From: Deltaproteobacteria bacterium
Lineage (GTDB): Bacteria; Myxococcota_A; Polyangia; JAAYKL01
Reading direction: 5' to 3'
Assembly: GCA_030595125.1 (NCBI GenBank)
Contig: JAUVDV010000010.1
Coordinates: forward strand, 18,862 to 82,861
Length of the DNA: 64,000 nucleotides
Below the pieces are notes generated by a model. That model was given only the letters and a program-made list of their open reading frames with translations, had not been told where the DNA came from and searched no databases. Below are positions 54,672 to 63,889 of this stretch, piece after piece. Position 1 is the stretch's first letter. Every line of letters starts with the position of its first letter. Made by a program: the position numbers and the translations under genes.

Positions 54672-57671
54672 ATGGAAGACAAAACACTCCATTCACTCGT
54701 GAAGCCGCGATCCCGAAAGAAGACCGACTTCGAGAACCTGATGTCCTGGCGCGTCCGGAACATTCTGCTCGTCTCCAGCCAGTACGACTTCTTCACATTC
54801 CAGGAGGACGGGAGGCTCACCGAGAGCCTGTTTTCGGAATACCTGGAGCTCAACCTCAGATACGCCCCCAACATCCGCCGCGCCTCCACCGCCGAGCAGG
54901 CCCTCGAGATGCTGAACTCCTCCCCCTTCGATCTCGTCATCTCCATGCTGAAGCTGGGGGACACCAACATCGACGAATTCTGCCGCTCGGTGAGAGCCCT
55001 CGATGACGAGATCCCCCTGGTCCTCCTGGCCAGCAACGCGCGCGATCTCGCGGCGACCAGTTTCTCGAAACACCTCAAGGGCGCAGACCGGGTGTTCATA
55101 TGGAGCGGCGATGTCCGACTCTTTCTGGCAATCATCAAGAGCGTCGAGGACCGCATCAACGCCTGGAACGACTCCAGCACGATGGGAGTGCCCAACCTGA
55201 TCCTCGTCGAGGACAACGTCAAATTTTACTCATCTTATTTGCCCATTCTCTACACGGAGCTCATGGAACATTGCCAGGCCCTCATGTCAGACGGCCTCAA
55301 CCGCATGCAGAAGCTCTTCCGGATGCGCGCCCGACCCAAGGTGCTGCTGGCCACCACGTTCGAGGAAGGCATCAGCCTCTACGAACGGTACCAGGATCAC
55401 GTGATCGGTGTTGTGGTGGACGCCGCCTTTCCCAGGGGAGGCGAGATCGACCCGAGGGCGGGCATCGAATTCGCCAAGATTGTGCGCGAACGAACCCCGG
55501 ATCGACCAATCCTCATGCAGTCCTCCGACGAAGCAAACGCCGAGCCGATCCGCAAGATCGGCGGGCACTTCATCAACAAGAGGTCCCCTACCCTCCTCCA
55601 CGACGTGCAGGGCTTCCTTCGTGCTCACATGGGTTTCGCAGACTTCCAGTTCCGGATGCCGGACGGCACCCTGGTGGGCTCCGCCCGCGATATTCGCTCG
55701 CTCCTCGAACGCCTCGCGACGGTTCCCATCGAGTCGATCGCCTATCACGGAAGCCGCAACGACTTCTCCACCTGGCTGATGAACCGGACCGAGTTCGATC
55801 TTTCCAGGGAGCTGCGCCCCGGCGTCGTCACCGATTTCAAAAACCCGGAGGACATAAGGACGCACCTGATCTCGGTTCTGAAGAGCCACCGGGCAAGATC
55901 CCGGGCGGGGGTGGTCGCCGAGTTCTCAAAGGCAACCTTCGAGGGTAGCAGCGGCTTTGTGCGCATCGGCGCCGGCTCCCTCGGGGGCAAAGGCCGCGGA
56001 CTTGCTTTCTTTCATACCCTCCTGGAGCAATACGAGATCGACGAGCGCTTCTCCGACATCGACATATTCATTCCGCCCACGGCCGTCGTCGCAACAGATG
56101 TCTTCGATACCTTCATGGCCGAAAACGATCTCACCGACTTCGCACTCGGGGACGCACCTGACGAAGAGATCGCCGCCAGATTCCTCATGGCCGATCTGCC
56201 GGAGGAAGTCGTCGACGCCCTGCGCACCTTCCTCGCCCGCATCGACTACCCTCTGGCGGTCAGATCATCGAGCCTACTGGAAGACGGCTCCCACCAGCCC
56301 TTCGCCGGCGTGTACCGGACCGATATGATCCCCAACAACCACAACGACTTCCGGGTTCGCCTCGGCGCTCTCTGCGACGCGGTGAAGCTGGTCTACTCTT
56401 CCACCTACTACGCCGCTTCCAAAAGCTACGTCAACGCAACACAGAACCGTCTCGAGGAAGAAAAGATGGCCGTGGTGATCCAGGAGATCGTGGGAAGGCG
56501 CCACGGAGATCACCTGTACCCGATGATCGCCGGAGTCGCGCGCTCCTACAACTACTACCCCATGGATGACATGAGTTCCGAGGATGGTGTCGTATCAGTG
56601 GTTCTCGGCCTCGGAAAAACAGTGGTGGACGGCGGGAAGTGCGTGAGATTCTGTCCGAAGTACCCGCGCAAGCTGTATCAATTCTCCAGCCCCGGCGATA
56701 CGCTCAGAACAGCTCAAAGTGATTTTCTCGCCCTGAATATGGGTGACAACGCAGTCGATCTTCCGGCTACAGCGCAAGAGGATCCCTTCATAGTGCGGCT
56801 CGGTCTGGATCAGGCCGAGAAGGACGGCACGCTCGGCATGGTCGGTTCCGTCTACGACGCCGAAAGTCTCGCCATCCACGACGGCATCTCACGCCCCGGC
56901 CCGCGCCTCGTCTCCATGGCGGGAATCCTCAAGAGCGACGCCTTCGATCTCGCGGGGGCTCTCGACCACCTCCTGAAGATCGGCAGCGCTGCGTTCTCCG
57001 GGCCGGTGGAGATCGAGTTCGCGGCGAACTACCGCAAGACCCACAAGGATCCCCATCGGCTGGGGTTCCTTCAGATCCGGCCGGTTGTGATCGACGTGAC
57101 CGAATCAGGAATGGACCTGGAGCATGTCAACCCCAAGGACGCCATCTGCATCTGCGAGGACGCCCTGGGACACGGATACGTCAAGGCAGTGCAAGATATT
57201 GTATACGTGCCGACGGGTACCTTCGACCGCTCGAAGACAGTGGAGATAGCGCTGGAAATAGCCAAGTTCAACGGGAACCTGGTCGCCGAAAAAAGACCCT
57301 TCCTCCTCATGGGACCAGGACGTTGGGGCAGCGCGGATCGCTGGTTGGGAATACCGGTCAAGTGGAGCCAGATCTCGGGCGCGGCGTGCATCGTTGAAAC
57401 GGACATGCACGATATCAAGGTGGCGCCGTCCCAGGGAACGCATTTCTTTCAGAACATGACTTCCCTGGGCATCGCCTATTTCACGATCGACTCCGACAAG
57501 GGCGGAAATCATCTGGACCTTGACTGGCTCGATGCCACGGAGGCGGTTTCCGGCGCCGAGTTCGTTCGACACGTCAGGTTCGACGAGCCGCTGGAGATAG
57601 CGGTGAACAGTCGTCAGAACAGGGGCGTGGTGATGAAACCCGGCCTGCGGATAACCGAGCCTGTCAGTTGA
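54672..57671 (+). CDS. Receiver-like / PEP-pyruvate-binding domain protein, copy 1
   Basis: 999 residues. Two receiver-like domains come first: the initial one (about 25-135) lacks a phospho-acceptor (DLVISMLKLGD), the second (about 165-320) keeps acidic LILVEDN, a candidate Asp in VVVDAAFPRGG and Lys in INKRSP. A PPDK N-terminal ATP-grasp domain follows (RIGAGSLGGKGRGLAF, then PLAVRSSSLLEDGSHQPFAG) and extends to the end, with GPGRWGSADRWLGIPV and APSQGTHFFQN. No PEP-synthase His swivel domain or PEP barrel is seen. The paralogue lies 10 bp downstream. Confidence 0.85.
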   Translation: MEDKTLHSLVKPRSRKKTDFENLMSWRVRNILLVSSQYDFFTFQEDGRLTESLFSEYLELNLRYAPNIRRASTAEQALEMLNSSPFDLVISMLKLGDTNIDEFCRSVRALDDEIPLVLLASNARDLAATSFSKHLKGADRVFIWSGDVRLFLAIIKSVEDRINAWNDSSTMGVPNLILVEDNVKFYSSYLPILYTELMEHCQALMSDGLNRMQKLFRMRARPKVLLATTFEEGISLYERYQDHVIGVVVDAAFPRGGEIDPRAGIEFAKIVRERTPDRPILMQSSDEANAEPIRKIGGHFINKRSPTLLHDVQGFLRAHMGFADFQFRMPDGTLVGSARDIRSLLERLATVPIESIAYHGSRNDFSTWLMNRTEFDLSRELRPGVVTDFKNPEDIRTHLISVLKSHRARSRAGVVAEFSKATFEGSSGFVRIGAGSLGGKGRGLAFFHTLLEQYEIDERFSDIDIFIPPTAVVATDVFDTFMAENDLTDFALGDAPDEEIAARFLMADLPEEVVDALRTFLARIDYPLAVRSSSLLEDGSHQPFAGVYRTDMIPNNHNDFRVRLGALCDAVKLVYSSTYYAASKSYVNATQNRLEEEKMAVVIQEIVGRRHGDHLYPMIAGVARSYNYYPMDDMSSEDGVVSVVLGLGKTVVDGGKCVRFCPKYPRKLYQFSSPGDTLRTAQSDFLALNMGDNAVDLPATAQEDPFIVRLGLDQAEKDGTLGMVGSVYDAESLAIHDGISRPGPRLVSMAGILKSDAFDLAGALDHLLKIGSAAFSGPVEIEFAANYRKTHKDPHRLGFLQIRPVVIDVTESGMDLEHVNPKDAICICEDALGHGYVKAVQDIVYVPTGTFDRSKTVEIALEIAKFNGNLVAEKRPFLLMGPGRWGSADRWLGIPVKWSQISGAACIVETDMHDIKVAPSQGTHFFQNMTSLGIAYFTIDSDKGGNHLDLDWLDATEAVSGAEFVRHVRFDEPLEIAVNSRQNRGVVMKPGLRITEPVS

Positions 57672-57681
57672 CGGAGTAAAA

Positions 57682-60600
57682 ATGTCCAAAGATGTGCTGA
57701 AACAACTGGTGAGCAAACGGGAGCCTGTCGCTATCCCGTTCGAACGCCTCATGCCCCGGCGCATCCGAAACATCCTGCTGGTGGCGAGCCACTACGACTC
57801 GTTCACATTCGAGGAAGACGGACACCTGGCGGAGGTCCTTTTCTCCGACTATCTCGAGCTCAACCTCCCGGACGCGCCGCATATCGACAAGGTCTCGACG
57901 GCCCACGAGGCGCTGGAGCGGCTTGAGTCCGACAGGTTCGATCTGGTCATCTCCATGCTGAGGGTGGGCGACATGAAGCCGCAGGAGTTCGGCCATCAGG
58001 CACACGCGATCCAGCCCGGCATCCCCATCGTCCTGCTCACCTTCAGCCAGAAGGAGCTGGCCATCCTTCAATCGGAGGATCTCTCGAGCATAGAACGTGT
58101 CTTCATGTGGAGCGGCGACGTGCGCCTGTTCCTTGCCATCATCAAGTCCATCGAGGATCGCCTCAACGCCTGGCACGACGCGCGCACCGCAGGGGTTCAG
58201 TGCCTTATTCTGGTGGAGGATTCGGTGAAGTTCTATTCATCGTATCTCCCGATGCTCTACACCGAGATCATGATGCAAACCCGCTCCCTCATGGCCGAGG
58301 GCGCCAACCGCATGCAGCAGCTACTCCGAATGCACGCGCGGCCCAAGGTTCTGCTGGCCACGTCTTACGAGGAGGCGATCTCCTACTACAATCAGTACCA
58401 GGACCACCTCCTTGGATCCATCGTCGACGCCGGGTTCCCCAGAAACGGAAAGCTCGATCCCGTTGCGGGCCGCGACTTCTCGGCGCTGGTTCGCAAGGAG
58501 CACTCGGAAAACGCGGTGCTCATCCAATCCTCCGATGGGAACAATGCCGAGTTTGCCCAGACCATCGGCGCGTCATTCATCAACAAGAACTCCCCTACCT
58601 TCCTCCACGAGCTTCGTGAGTTCATGAAGGCGCACCTGGGGTTTGGAGATTTTATATTCAGGCGCCCCGACGGAACCGTCGTCACCAGCGCAAGCGATCT
58701 GCGCAGCCTGGCCGAAGCCATAAGGATCATCCCCGAAGAATCGCTGCTCCACCACTGCAGGAGGAAGGACTTCTCCACCTGGCTGATGGCGCGCACGGAG
58801 TTCGACCTCGCGAAGGCCATCCGCACGAGGAAGATGACCGAGTTCTCGTCCCTTTCCAGCTTCAGGGAGCACCTCATCTCGTCCCTGAAGATTCACCGGA
58901 CCAAATCCCGGGCGGGCATTGTCTCCGATTTCAGTTCCGAGACCTTCGAGGCCGATTCCTCTTTCGTTCGCATAGGGAGCGGATCCCTGGGCGGGAAGGG
59001 TCGCGGTCTCGCGTTTTTCAACTCCCTGTTTACAAACTACAACATCGAAAACCACGTGCCGGGGGTTCGACTTTACATTCCCTCCACGGCGGTGCTGGCA
59101 ACGGGAGTTTTCGACCAACTCATGGAGTCAGAGAAGCTCACCGACCTCGTGCTGGGCGAAGCGGACAATCAAGAGATCGCGCAGGCATTCATGTCGGCCC
59201 GGCTTCCTGAAAAGGCCCGTGAGGCTCTGCGCACCTTCCTCGCCAGGATCAAGTACCCGCTGGCCGTCCGTTCCTCCAGTCTCCTGGAGGACGCCTCTTA
59301 TCAGCCCTTCGCCGGAATCTATCGCACGTACATGATCCCCAACAACAGCGAACTGCTCGAGGAACGACTCGCGCAGTTGACCACCGCCGTGAAGCTTGTC
59401 TACGCCTCCACCTTCTTCACCGAAGCCCGGGAGTACCTCGCGATCACTCCCAACCGCCTCGAAGAAGAAAAGATGGCCGTGGTGATCCAGGAGATCGTCG
59501 GACGCCGTCACGGGCGCTATCTCTACCCGGACATCGCCGGGGTGGCCAGATCGCACAATTTCTATCCCATCGGGGACATGACCCCCGACGACGGCGTGGC
59601 GTGCGCGGTCCTGGGCCTCGGGCGCACTGTCGTGGACGGCGGTCGCTGCATGCGCTTCTCGCCGACGAACCCGGCGTCCATCTTCGACATCATGTCGACG
59701 AGGGATTTCGTGAACAGCGCACAGCGCGATTTCTGGGCGCTCGATCTGGAGCAACCGGAAGACAGCGGCGACATGCCGGCATTCATGGATTCCGATCTGA
59801 CCAACCTCGATCTGGACGCGGCGGCCGAACAGGGGACCTTCGACGTTGTCGGATCCGTGTACTCCCACAGGGATCAGACACTTCGCGACGGCGACGAGGG
59901 CCACGGCGTGAAGCTGGTCACGCTGGCCGGGACTCTCAAGAATGACGATGTCAAATTGGGAGAGGCGATCTCCTTTCTTCTCTCGGTCGGTCGGTCGGGT
60001 TTTTCCTGGCCCGTGGAGATAGAGTTCGCGATGAACCTGAACAAGGACGGCAGCGGCCCCCACGAACTCGGGTTTCTCCAGATCCGTCCCATGTCGGTGA
60101 CCACAAGCGCGGACGAGGTCAAGGACATCCCCGATGATCAGATTATCTGTCGGTCGGTCCAGTCCATGGGCCCCGGTCGGATCGAGCCGGTCACCGATCT
60201 CGTTTACGTGGTTCCGAAGAGTTTCAACAGGGCGGTCACCCCGGAGATCGCAGACGAGGTGGCCGTGATCAACGAGCGGCTAAGGAATGAGGAGCACCGG
60301 TATGTGCTCATCGGACCGGGACGCTGGGGCAGCACCGACTGGCGGCTCGGCATACCGGTCACGTGGGGTCAGATCACCAACGTTAACTGCCTGGTCGAGA
60401 CCGAGCTAAAGGGAATGAAGGTCAATCCCTCCCAGGGATCTCATTTCTTTCACAACATCACCTCGTTCGGGGTCGGGTGCCTGACCGTCAACTACGGAGA
60501 GGACGGTGGGATGTTCAATCACGAATGGCTCGACAGCCAGGAAGTTTTCTTTGAAACCGAGCACCTGCGACACCTCCGCTTCGACAGCCCCATCCATGTA

Positions 60601-60684
60601 CTCGTCGACGGCAGAACCGGCCTCGGGGTTGTCCTCAAACCCGGCAACGACCAGACCAACCCGAGAATCACCAGCATGCCGTGA
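57682..60684 (+). CDS. Receiver-like / PEP-pyruvate-binding domain protein, copy 2
   Basis: 1000 residues, the same architecture as copy 1 and obviously similar along the full length (for example RIRNILLVASHYDSFTFEED against VRNILLVSSQYDFFTFQED). Blocks: degenerate receiver (DLVISMLRVGD), second receiver (LILVEDSVKFYSSYLP; IVDAGFPRNG; INKNSP), ATP-grasp (RIGSGSLGGKGRGLAF; YPLAVRSSSLLEDASYQPF) and the terminal GPGRWGSTDWRLGIPV. Likely operon partner and possible heterodimer with copy 1. The last bases ACCAGCATGCCGTGA recur after the helicase gene. Confidence 0.85.
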   Translation: MSKDVLKQLVSKREPVAIPFERLMPRRIRNILLVASHYDSFTFEEDGHLAEVLFSDYLELNLPDAPHIDKVSTAHEALERLESDRFDLVISMLRVGDMKPQEFGHQAHAIQPGIPIVLLTFSQKELAILQSEDLSSIERVFMWSGDVRLFLAIIKSIEDRLNAWHDARTAGVQCLILVEDSVKFYSSYLPMLYTEIMMQTRSLMAEGANRMQQLLRMHARPKVLLATSYEEAISYYNQYQDHLLGSIVDAGFPRNGKLDPVAGRDFSALVRKEHSENAVLIQSSDGNNAEFAQTIGASFINKNSPTFLHELREFMKAHLGFGDFIFRRPDGTVVTSASDLRSLAEAIRIIPEESLLHHCRRKDFSTWLMARTEFDLAKAIRTRKMTEFSSLSSFREHLISSLKIHRTKSRAGIVSDFSSETFEADSSFVRIGSGSLGGKGRGLAFFNSLFTNYNIENHVPGVRLYIPSTAVLATGVFDQLMESEKLTDLVLGEADNQEIAQAFMSARLPEKAREALRTFLARIKYPLAVRSSSLLEDASYQPFAGIYRTYMIPNNSELLEERLAQLTTAVKLVYASTFFTEAREYLAITPNRLEEEKMAVVIQEIVGRRHGRYLYPDIAGVARSHNFYPIGDMTPDDGVACAVLGLGRTVVDGGRCMRFSPTNPASIFDIMSTRDFVNSAQRDFWALDLEQPEDSGDMPAFMDSDLTNLDLDAAAEQGTFDVVGSVYSHRDQTLRDGDEGHGVKLVTLAGTLKNDDVKLGEAISFLLSVGRSGFSWPVEIEFAMNLNKDGSGPHELGFLQIRPMSVTTSADEVKDIPDDQIICRSVQSMGPGRIEPVTDLVYVVPKSFNRAVTPEIADEVAVINERLRNEEHRYVLIGPGRWGSTDWRLGIPVTWGQITNVNCLVETELKGMKVNPSQGSHFFHNITSFGVGCLTVNYGEDGGMFNHEWLDSQEVFFETEHLRHLRFDSPIHVLVDGRTGLGVVLKPGNDQTNPRITSMP

Positions 60685-60690
60685 GGTTCA
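60669..60690. repeat. 22-bp direct repeat, left copy
   Basis: CACCAGCATGCCGTGAGGTTCA includes the last codons and stop of the copy 2 gene. It recurs at 62706-62727 with one mismatch, flanking the helicase gene. Confidence 0.8.
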
Positions 60691-60713
60691 GACCCTTGCG
60701 ACCCCGGACGTTC

Positions 60714-62537
60714 TTAAGCTCTGGCTCCCTTGGCTTTCCGCCCGGAGGATCGTTTTTTGTTCTGTTGGTTTTTGCGAAAAGGGCCTCCCTTGGAATTCGC
60801 TTTCGCCGCCGGACGCATTTCATGGTTTCGGCGCCGTTGGGGAGGGCCACCGTCACGGTCGGGACTCAAACCAGGACGCACCTTGACTCGTTTGCCGTTG
60901 ATGTTTGATCCTTCAAAGACGGCGCTCACCTCTTTGATAAAGCGACTGTCGGTTTCAAAGATCGTTTTTCGCCCTTGCACGGATATTCGGCCGATGCGGA
61001 TGTCTCGATTTCCTGTCCCCCGGTTGATCGTCCCGATGATTCGCAACGGAGTTATGCCGTCGTCTTTGCCCACGTTCAGATGCAGACACGAAAAGCCCGA
61101 AGACCTGCCGCGATAACCACCTTTTCGGTCTTTGTTGTTTCTCTCGTCCCTGCTGCCGTGGCGGTCTTTACGATGGGCGGGCGGTGGAACATTCAGGTCA
61201 GGTGCGTTTTTGTAGTAATCCAAAAAACGATTGAGCTGGACAGATGCAAAACGTTTGATCAACGTCTCTCGGTCGAGGTCAACCAGCTTTTCACTCAACG
61301 ACTCCCAAAAAGGGTCTATCTGGTCGTGATCAACCGTGACGCGTTGCACATGGTCTATAAGGTTGAGCAACTGTCGTTTGCAGATTTCGCGACCGGTTGG
61401 AACGGGCTTGTGCTCGAACTTGACTTTGAGACGACGCTCCAGGTCGACAATCCTGTGGCGTTCCCGCATATGAACAATCGTCACGGAACAACCCGTCTTG
61501 CCCGCCCGGCCCGTACGTCCGGCGCGGTGAGTGTAAACGGAGTTGTCGTCGGGCAAGTTGTAATTGATGACGTGGCTCAGATCGTTGACGTCCAGGCCAC
61601 GAGCCGCGACATCGGTGGCCACCAACATCTGCAGGTTGCGGCGCCGGAACTTGTCCATCACTATAGTACGTTGTGATTGGGGCATCTCGCCGTGAAGGGC
61701 TTCTGCGTCATAGCCGTCCTGAATGAGCTTGTCAGCGACCTCTTGGGTTTCCACACGCGTGCGACAAAAAATGATGCAGTAGATCTGAGGGAACACATCC
61801 GCCAGGCGTTTTAGGGCCAAATACCGATCGCTCGAATGAACAACGTAGTATTCGTGGGATACGTTTTCAGCAGCCGCGTTGGCCGTTCCCACGGTGATCG
61901 ACAAAGGGTCGGTCATGTAGTTGGAGGCAATGGCTTTCACCTCGCGGGACATGGTCGCCGAAAAGAGCAAGGTCTGTTTAGTGTCTGGGGTTTGGGGCAC
62001 AACATCGTCGATCGCTTCTCGAAAGCCCATGTTGAGCATCTCTTCGGCTTCATCCAGAACTAGTGTTTGTAGCTCGCGAAGGTTGACCGCCTTGCGCTTC
62101 AGCAGGTCGAGCAACCGTCCGGGTGTCGCAACCACGATCTGGGCACCCGATTTCAAAGAGCGGATCTGGTCCCCGATGCTGGAGCCTCCATAAACTGCCA
62201 CGCATCTCAAACCCCGAACGTGTCGGGCCAGGGCCCGAATGTCTTTGCACACTTGAACGCAAAGCTCGCGGGTCGGGCACAAAACGAGCCCCTGGACAAC
62301 CTCTGACTCCGGGTCGGCGAGTTGGATCAAGGGAACACCAAAGGCAGCGGTTTTGCCGGTACCGGTTTGGGCAAGCCCAAACATATCTCTTCGGCCGCGC
62401 AACAAGGCAGGGATGACCTGCTCCTGCACCGGTGTGGGCGTCTCAAAACCCAGGTCGCGAAGGCCCGCGAGAAGATCGGGCCGCACACCCATGATCGCAA
62501 ACTGTCGTGGTTCGAGGGGCAGATCGTTGTCATTCAT
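60714..62537 (-). CDS. deaD: DEAD-box RNA helicase (DeaD/CsdA-type)
   Basis: 607 residues. Motifs in order: Q-motif FETPTPVQEQVIPALL, Walker A AQTGTGKT, PTRELC, TPGRL, DEAE (here VLDEAEEM, i.e. DEAD-box variant DEAE), SAT, ATDVAARGLD and HRAGRTGRAG. The C-terminal 200 residues have a DbpA-type RNA-binding domain (GTGNRDIRIGRISVQGRKT split by the fold) and a basic tail. Probably acts in cold-shock ribosome assembly or RNA turnover. Base composition is lower in GC than its neighbours, and it is flanked by direct repeats. Confidence 0.95.
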   Translation of the reverse strand: MNDNDLPLEPRQFAIMGVRPDLLAGLRDLGFETPTPVQEQVIPALLRGRRDMFGLAQTGTGKTAAFGVPLIQLADPESEVVQGLVLCPTRELCVQVCKDIRALARHVRGLRCVAVYGGSSIGDQIRSLKSGAQIVVATPGRLLDLLKRKAVNLRELQTLVLDEAEEMLNMGFREAIDDVVPQTPDTKQTLLFSATMSREVKAIASNYMTDPLSITVGTANAAAENVSHEYYVVHSSDRYLALKRLADVFPQIYCIIFCRTRVETQEVADKLIQDGYDAEALHGEMPQSQRTIVMDKFRRRNLQMLVATDVAARGLDVNDLSHVINYNLPDDNSVYTHRAGRTGRAGKTGCSVTIVHMRERHRIVDLERRLKVKFEHKPVPTGREICKRQLLNLIDHVQRVTVDHDQIDPFWESLSEKLVDLDRETLIKRFASVQLNRFLDYYKNAPDLNVPPPAHRKDRHGSRDERNNKDRKGGYRGRSSGFSCLHLNVGKDDGITPLRIIGTINRGTGNRDIRIGRISVQGRKTIFETDSRFIKEVSAVFEGSNINGKRVKVRPGLSPDRDGGPPQRRRNHEMRPAAKANSKGGPFRKNQQNKKRSSGRKAKGARA

Positions 62538-62705
62538 AGCGCCGCCTATTCTGCTGTGCTCATCTTGCGGGCGTCGCTAAAAGGTACAACAGGCTCCAAA
62601 GTCACCCGCGCAATACCACCTGAGCGCGCCATTGGGAAGCAGGATCGACTTGCGCATTCCAGCTCCAAGGACCAGTGGATGTGGAGGGTTTTGACCCCGT
62701 ACTCT

Positions 62706-62727
62706 CACCAGCATGCTGTGAGGTTCA
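62706..62727. repeat. 22-bp direct repeat, right copy
   Basis: CACCAGCATGCTGTGAGGTTCA matches 60669-60690 in 21 of 22 bases. It is the stop region of the PEP-binding copy 2 gene repeated beyond the helicase gene. Nearby (62683-62699) is the 17-bp sequence TGGAGGGTTTTGACCCC also seen at 22920-22936. Confidence 0.8.
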
Positions 62728-62812
62728 TCCTTTTTCCCAAAGTCGGGAAGGCAGTGTGGTATTATTGGTCAATAGCAAAACAAAAACGGTTTGCATGAAA
62801 GAGGGGCATGTC

Positions 62813-63889
62813 ATGAAAAACATCATGCTACTGTTTGCAAAATCCCTGATCATTCACACATGTGTCATTGCTCTTGTCCTGGCATTTTTGCCCGGGTGCT
62901 CCAGCCAAAACAAAGATGCGTTGCCGGATGCAGGCGTGACGGACACAGGTACCGGCACGAGATGGACTCCCGATGGTCCCGATGGATGGGAGTTCATCGC
63001 GCTTCCCCAGGACGCGGTTACCTCGGCCTTGTGGATGGCGCCGAACAACGAGGTTTTTACCGTGGGAAGAGTGGACTCCGTTGGGCCGGCTGTATTTCGC
63101 CTAAATGGTAATGAATGGGATACCTTCGATCTTTCCCATCTGCATTGCTTTCCTGGCGTCCACGGAGATTGCATTTGGGGGAGAAGCGAAACGGATATCT
63201 ACATAGCTCGAAAAGGCAATTTTGACGCTGTCGCCGAACGGGACGGAGTTGTGGCACATTTCAATGGGAACACCTGGTCAATTGTAAGGGACACATACTC
63301 GTTTCATGACGTATGGGTTTTCGACGATGGAAAAGCGCTCGCGGTTGGGTACTTCACTCTTGCCGAATTTGATGGAAGCAATTGGAATATAGAACGAAAG
63401 TGGGATACGGGGCAGTTTACCAGCGTATGGGGGTGCGCATACAACGACGCCTATGCAGCTTCATACCCAGGCACGCAAGGTGGTCCGATCTGGCATTTTG
63501 ATGGAAGCGCATGGACTCCTGTATCAGAAGTGACATACTCGCATATCGGACAGATCTGGGGGCTGGCATGCAATGACATCTGGGCGGCCGGGGACAAGCT
63601 CCTTCATTATAATGGGGTCAGCTGGCAAACGGTGGACGAACCCAAGAACCTGATCCCGCCCGGATACAGCCACATAGGATTTGGGATTGTAGGGGGAACC
63701 GGCCCGAACGATATCTACATGTACATCAACACCTCGACATATGAAGAAGAATCATATGTCGTAAAAGAACGCTTTTTGTCTCACTACGACGGAAGTTCCT
63801 GGGAGATTATTGACGACGCGCTCTTCCCGCTGGGAATCATGAAAATCTGGGGGACCGGCCCTGAAAGATCCCCTCAAGATCAGGCATGA
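62813..63889 (+). CDS. Propeller-like lipoprotein, probably 3'-truncated
   Basis: 358 residues from the ATG at 62813 (GAGGGG at 6 bp). Lipobox AFLPGC (Cys29). The body is made of repeated blade-like units with FNGNTWSIV, FDGSNWNIER, FDGSAWTPV, YNGVSWQTV and YDGSSWEII, each followed by a W-containing strand (DVWVFDDGKALAVG). The final unit starts KIWGTGP and then ends abruptly in ERSPQDQA, without a complete blade. Composition is AT-richer than most of the window. Possible function: binding or signal protein at the surface. Confidence 0.75.
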   Translation: MKNIMLLFAKSLIIHTCVIALVLAFLPGCSSQNKDALPDAGVTDTGTGTRWTPDGPDGWEFIALPQDAVTSALWMAPNNEVFTVGRVDSVGPAVFRLNGNEWDTFDLSHLHCFPGVHGDCIWGRSETDIYIARKGNFDAVAERDGVVAHFNGNTWSIVRDTYSFHDVWVFDDGKALAVGYFTLAEFDGSNWNIERKWDTGQFTSVWGCAYNDAYAASYPGTQGGPIWHFDGSAWTPVSEVTYSHIGQIWGLACNDIWAAGDKLLHYNGVSWQTVDEPKNLIPPGYSHIGFGIVGGTGPNDIYMYINTSTYEEESYVVKERFLSHYDGSSWEIIDDALFPLGIMKIWGTGPERSPQDQA

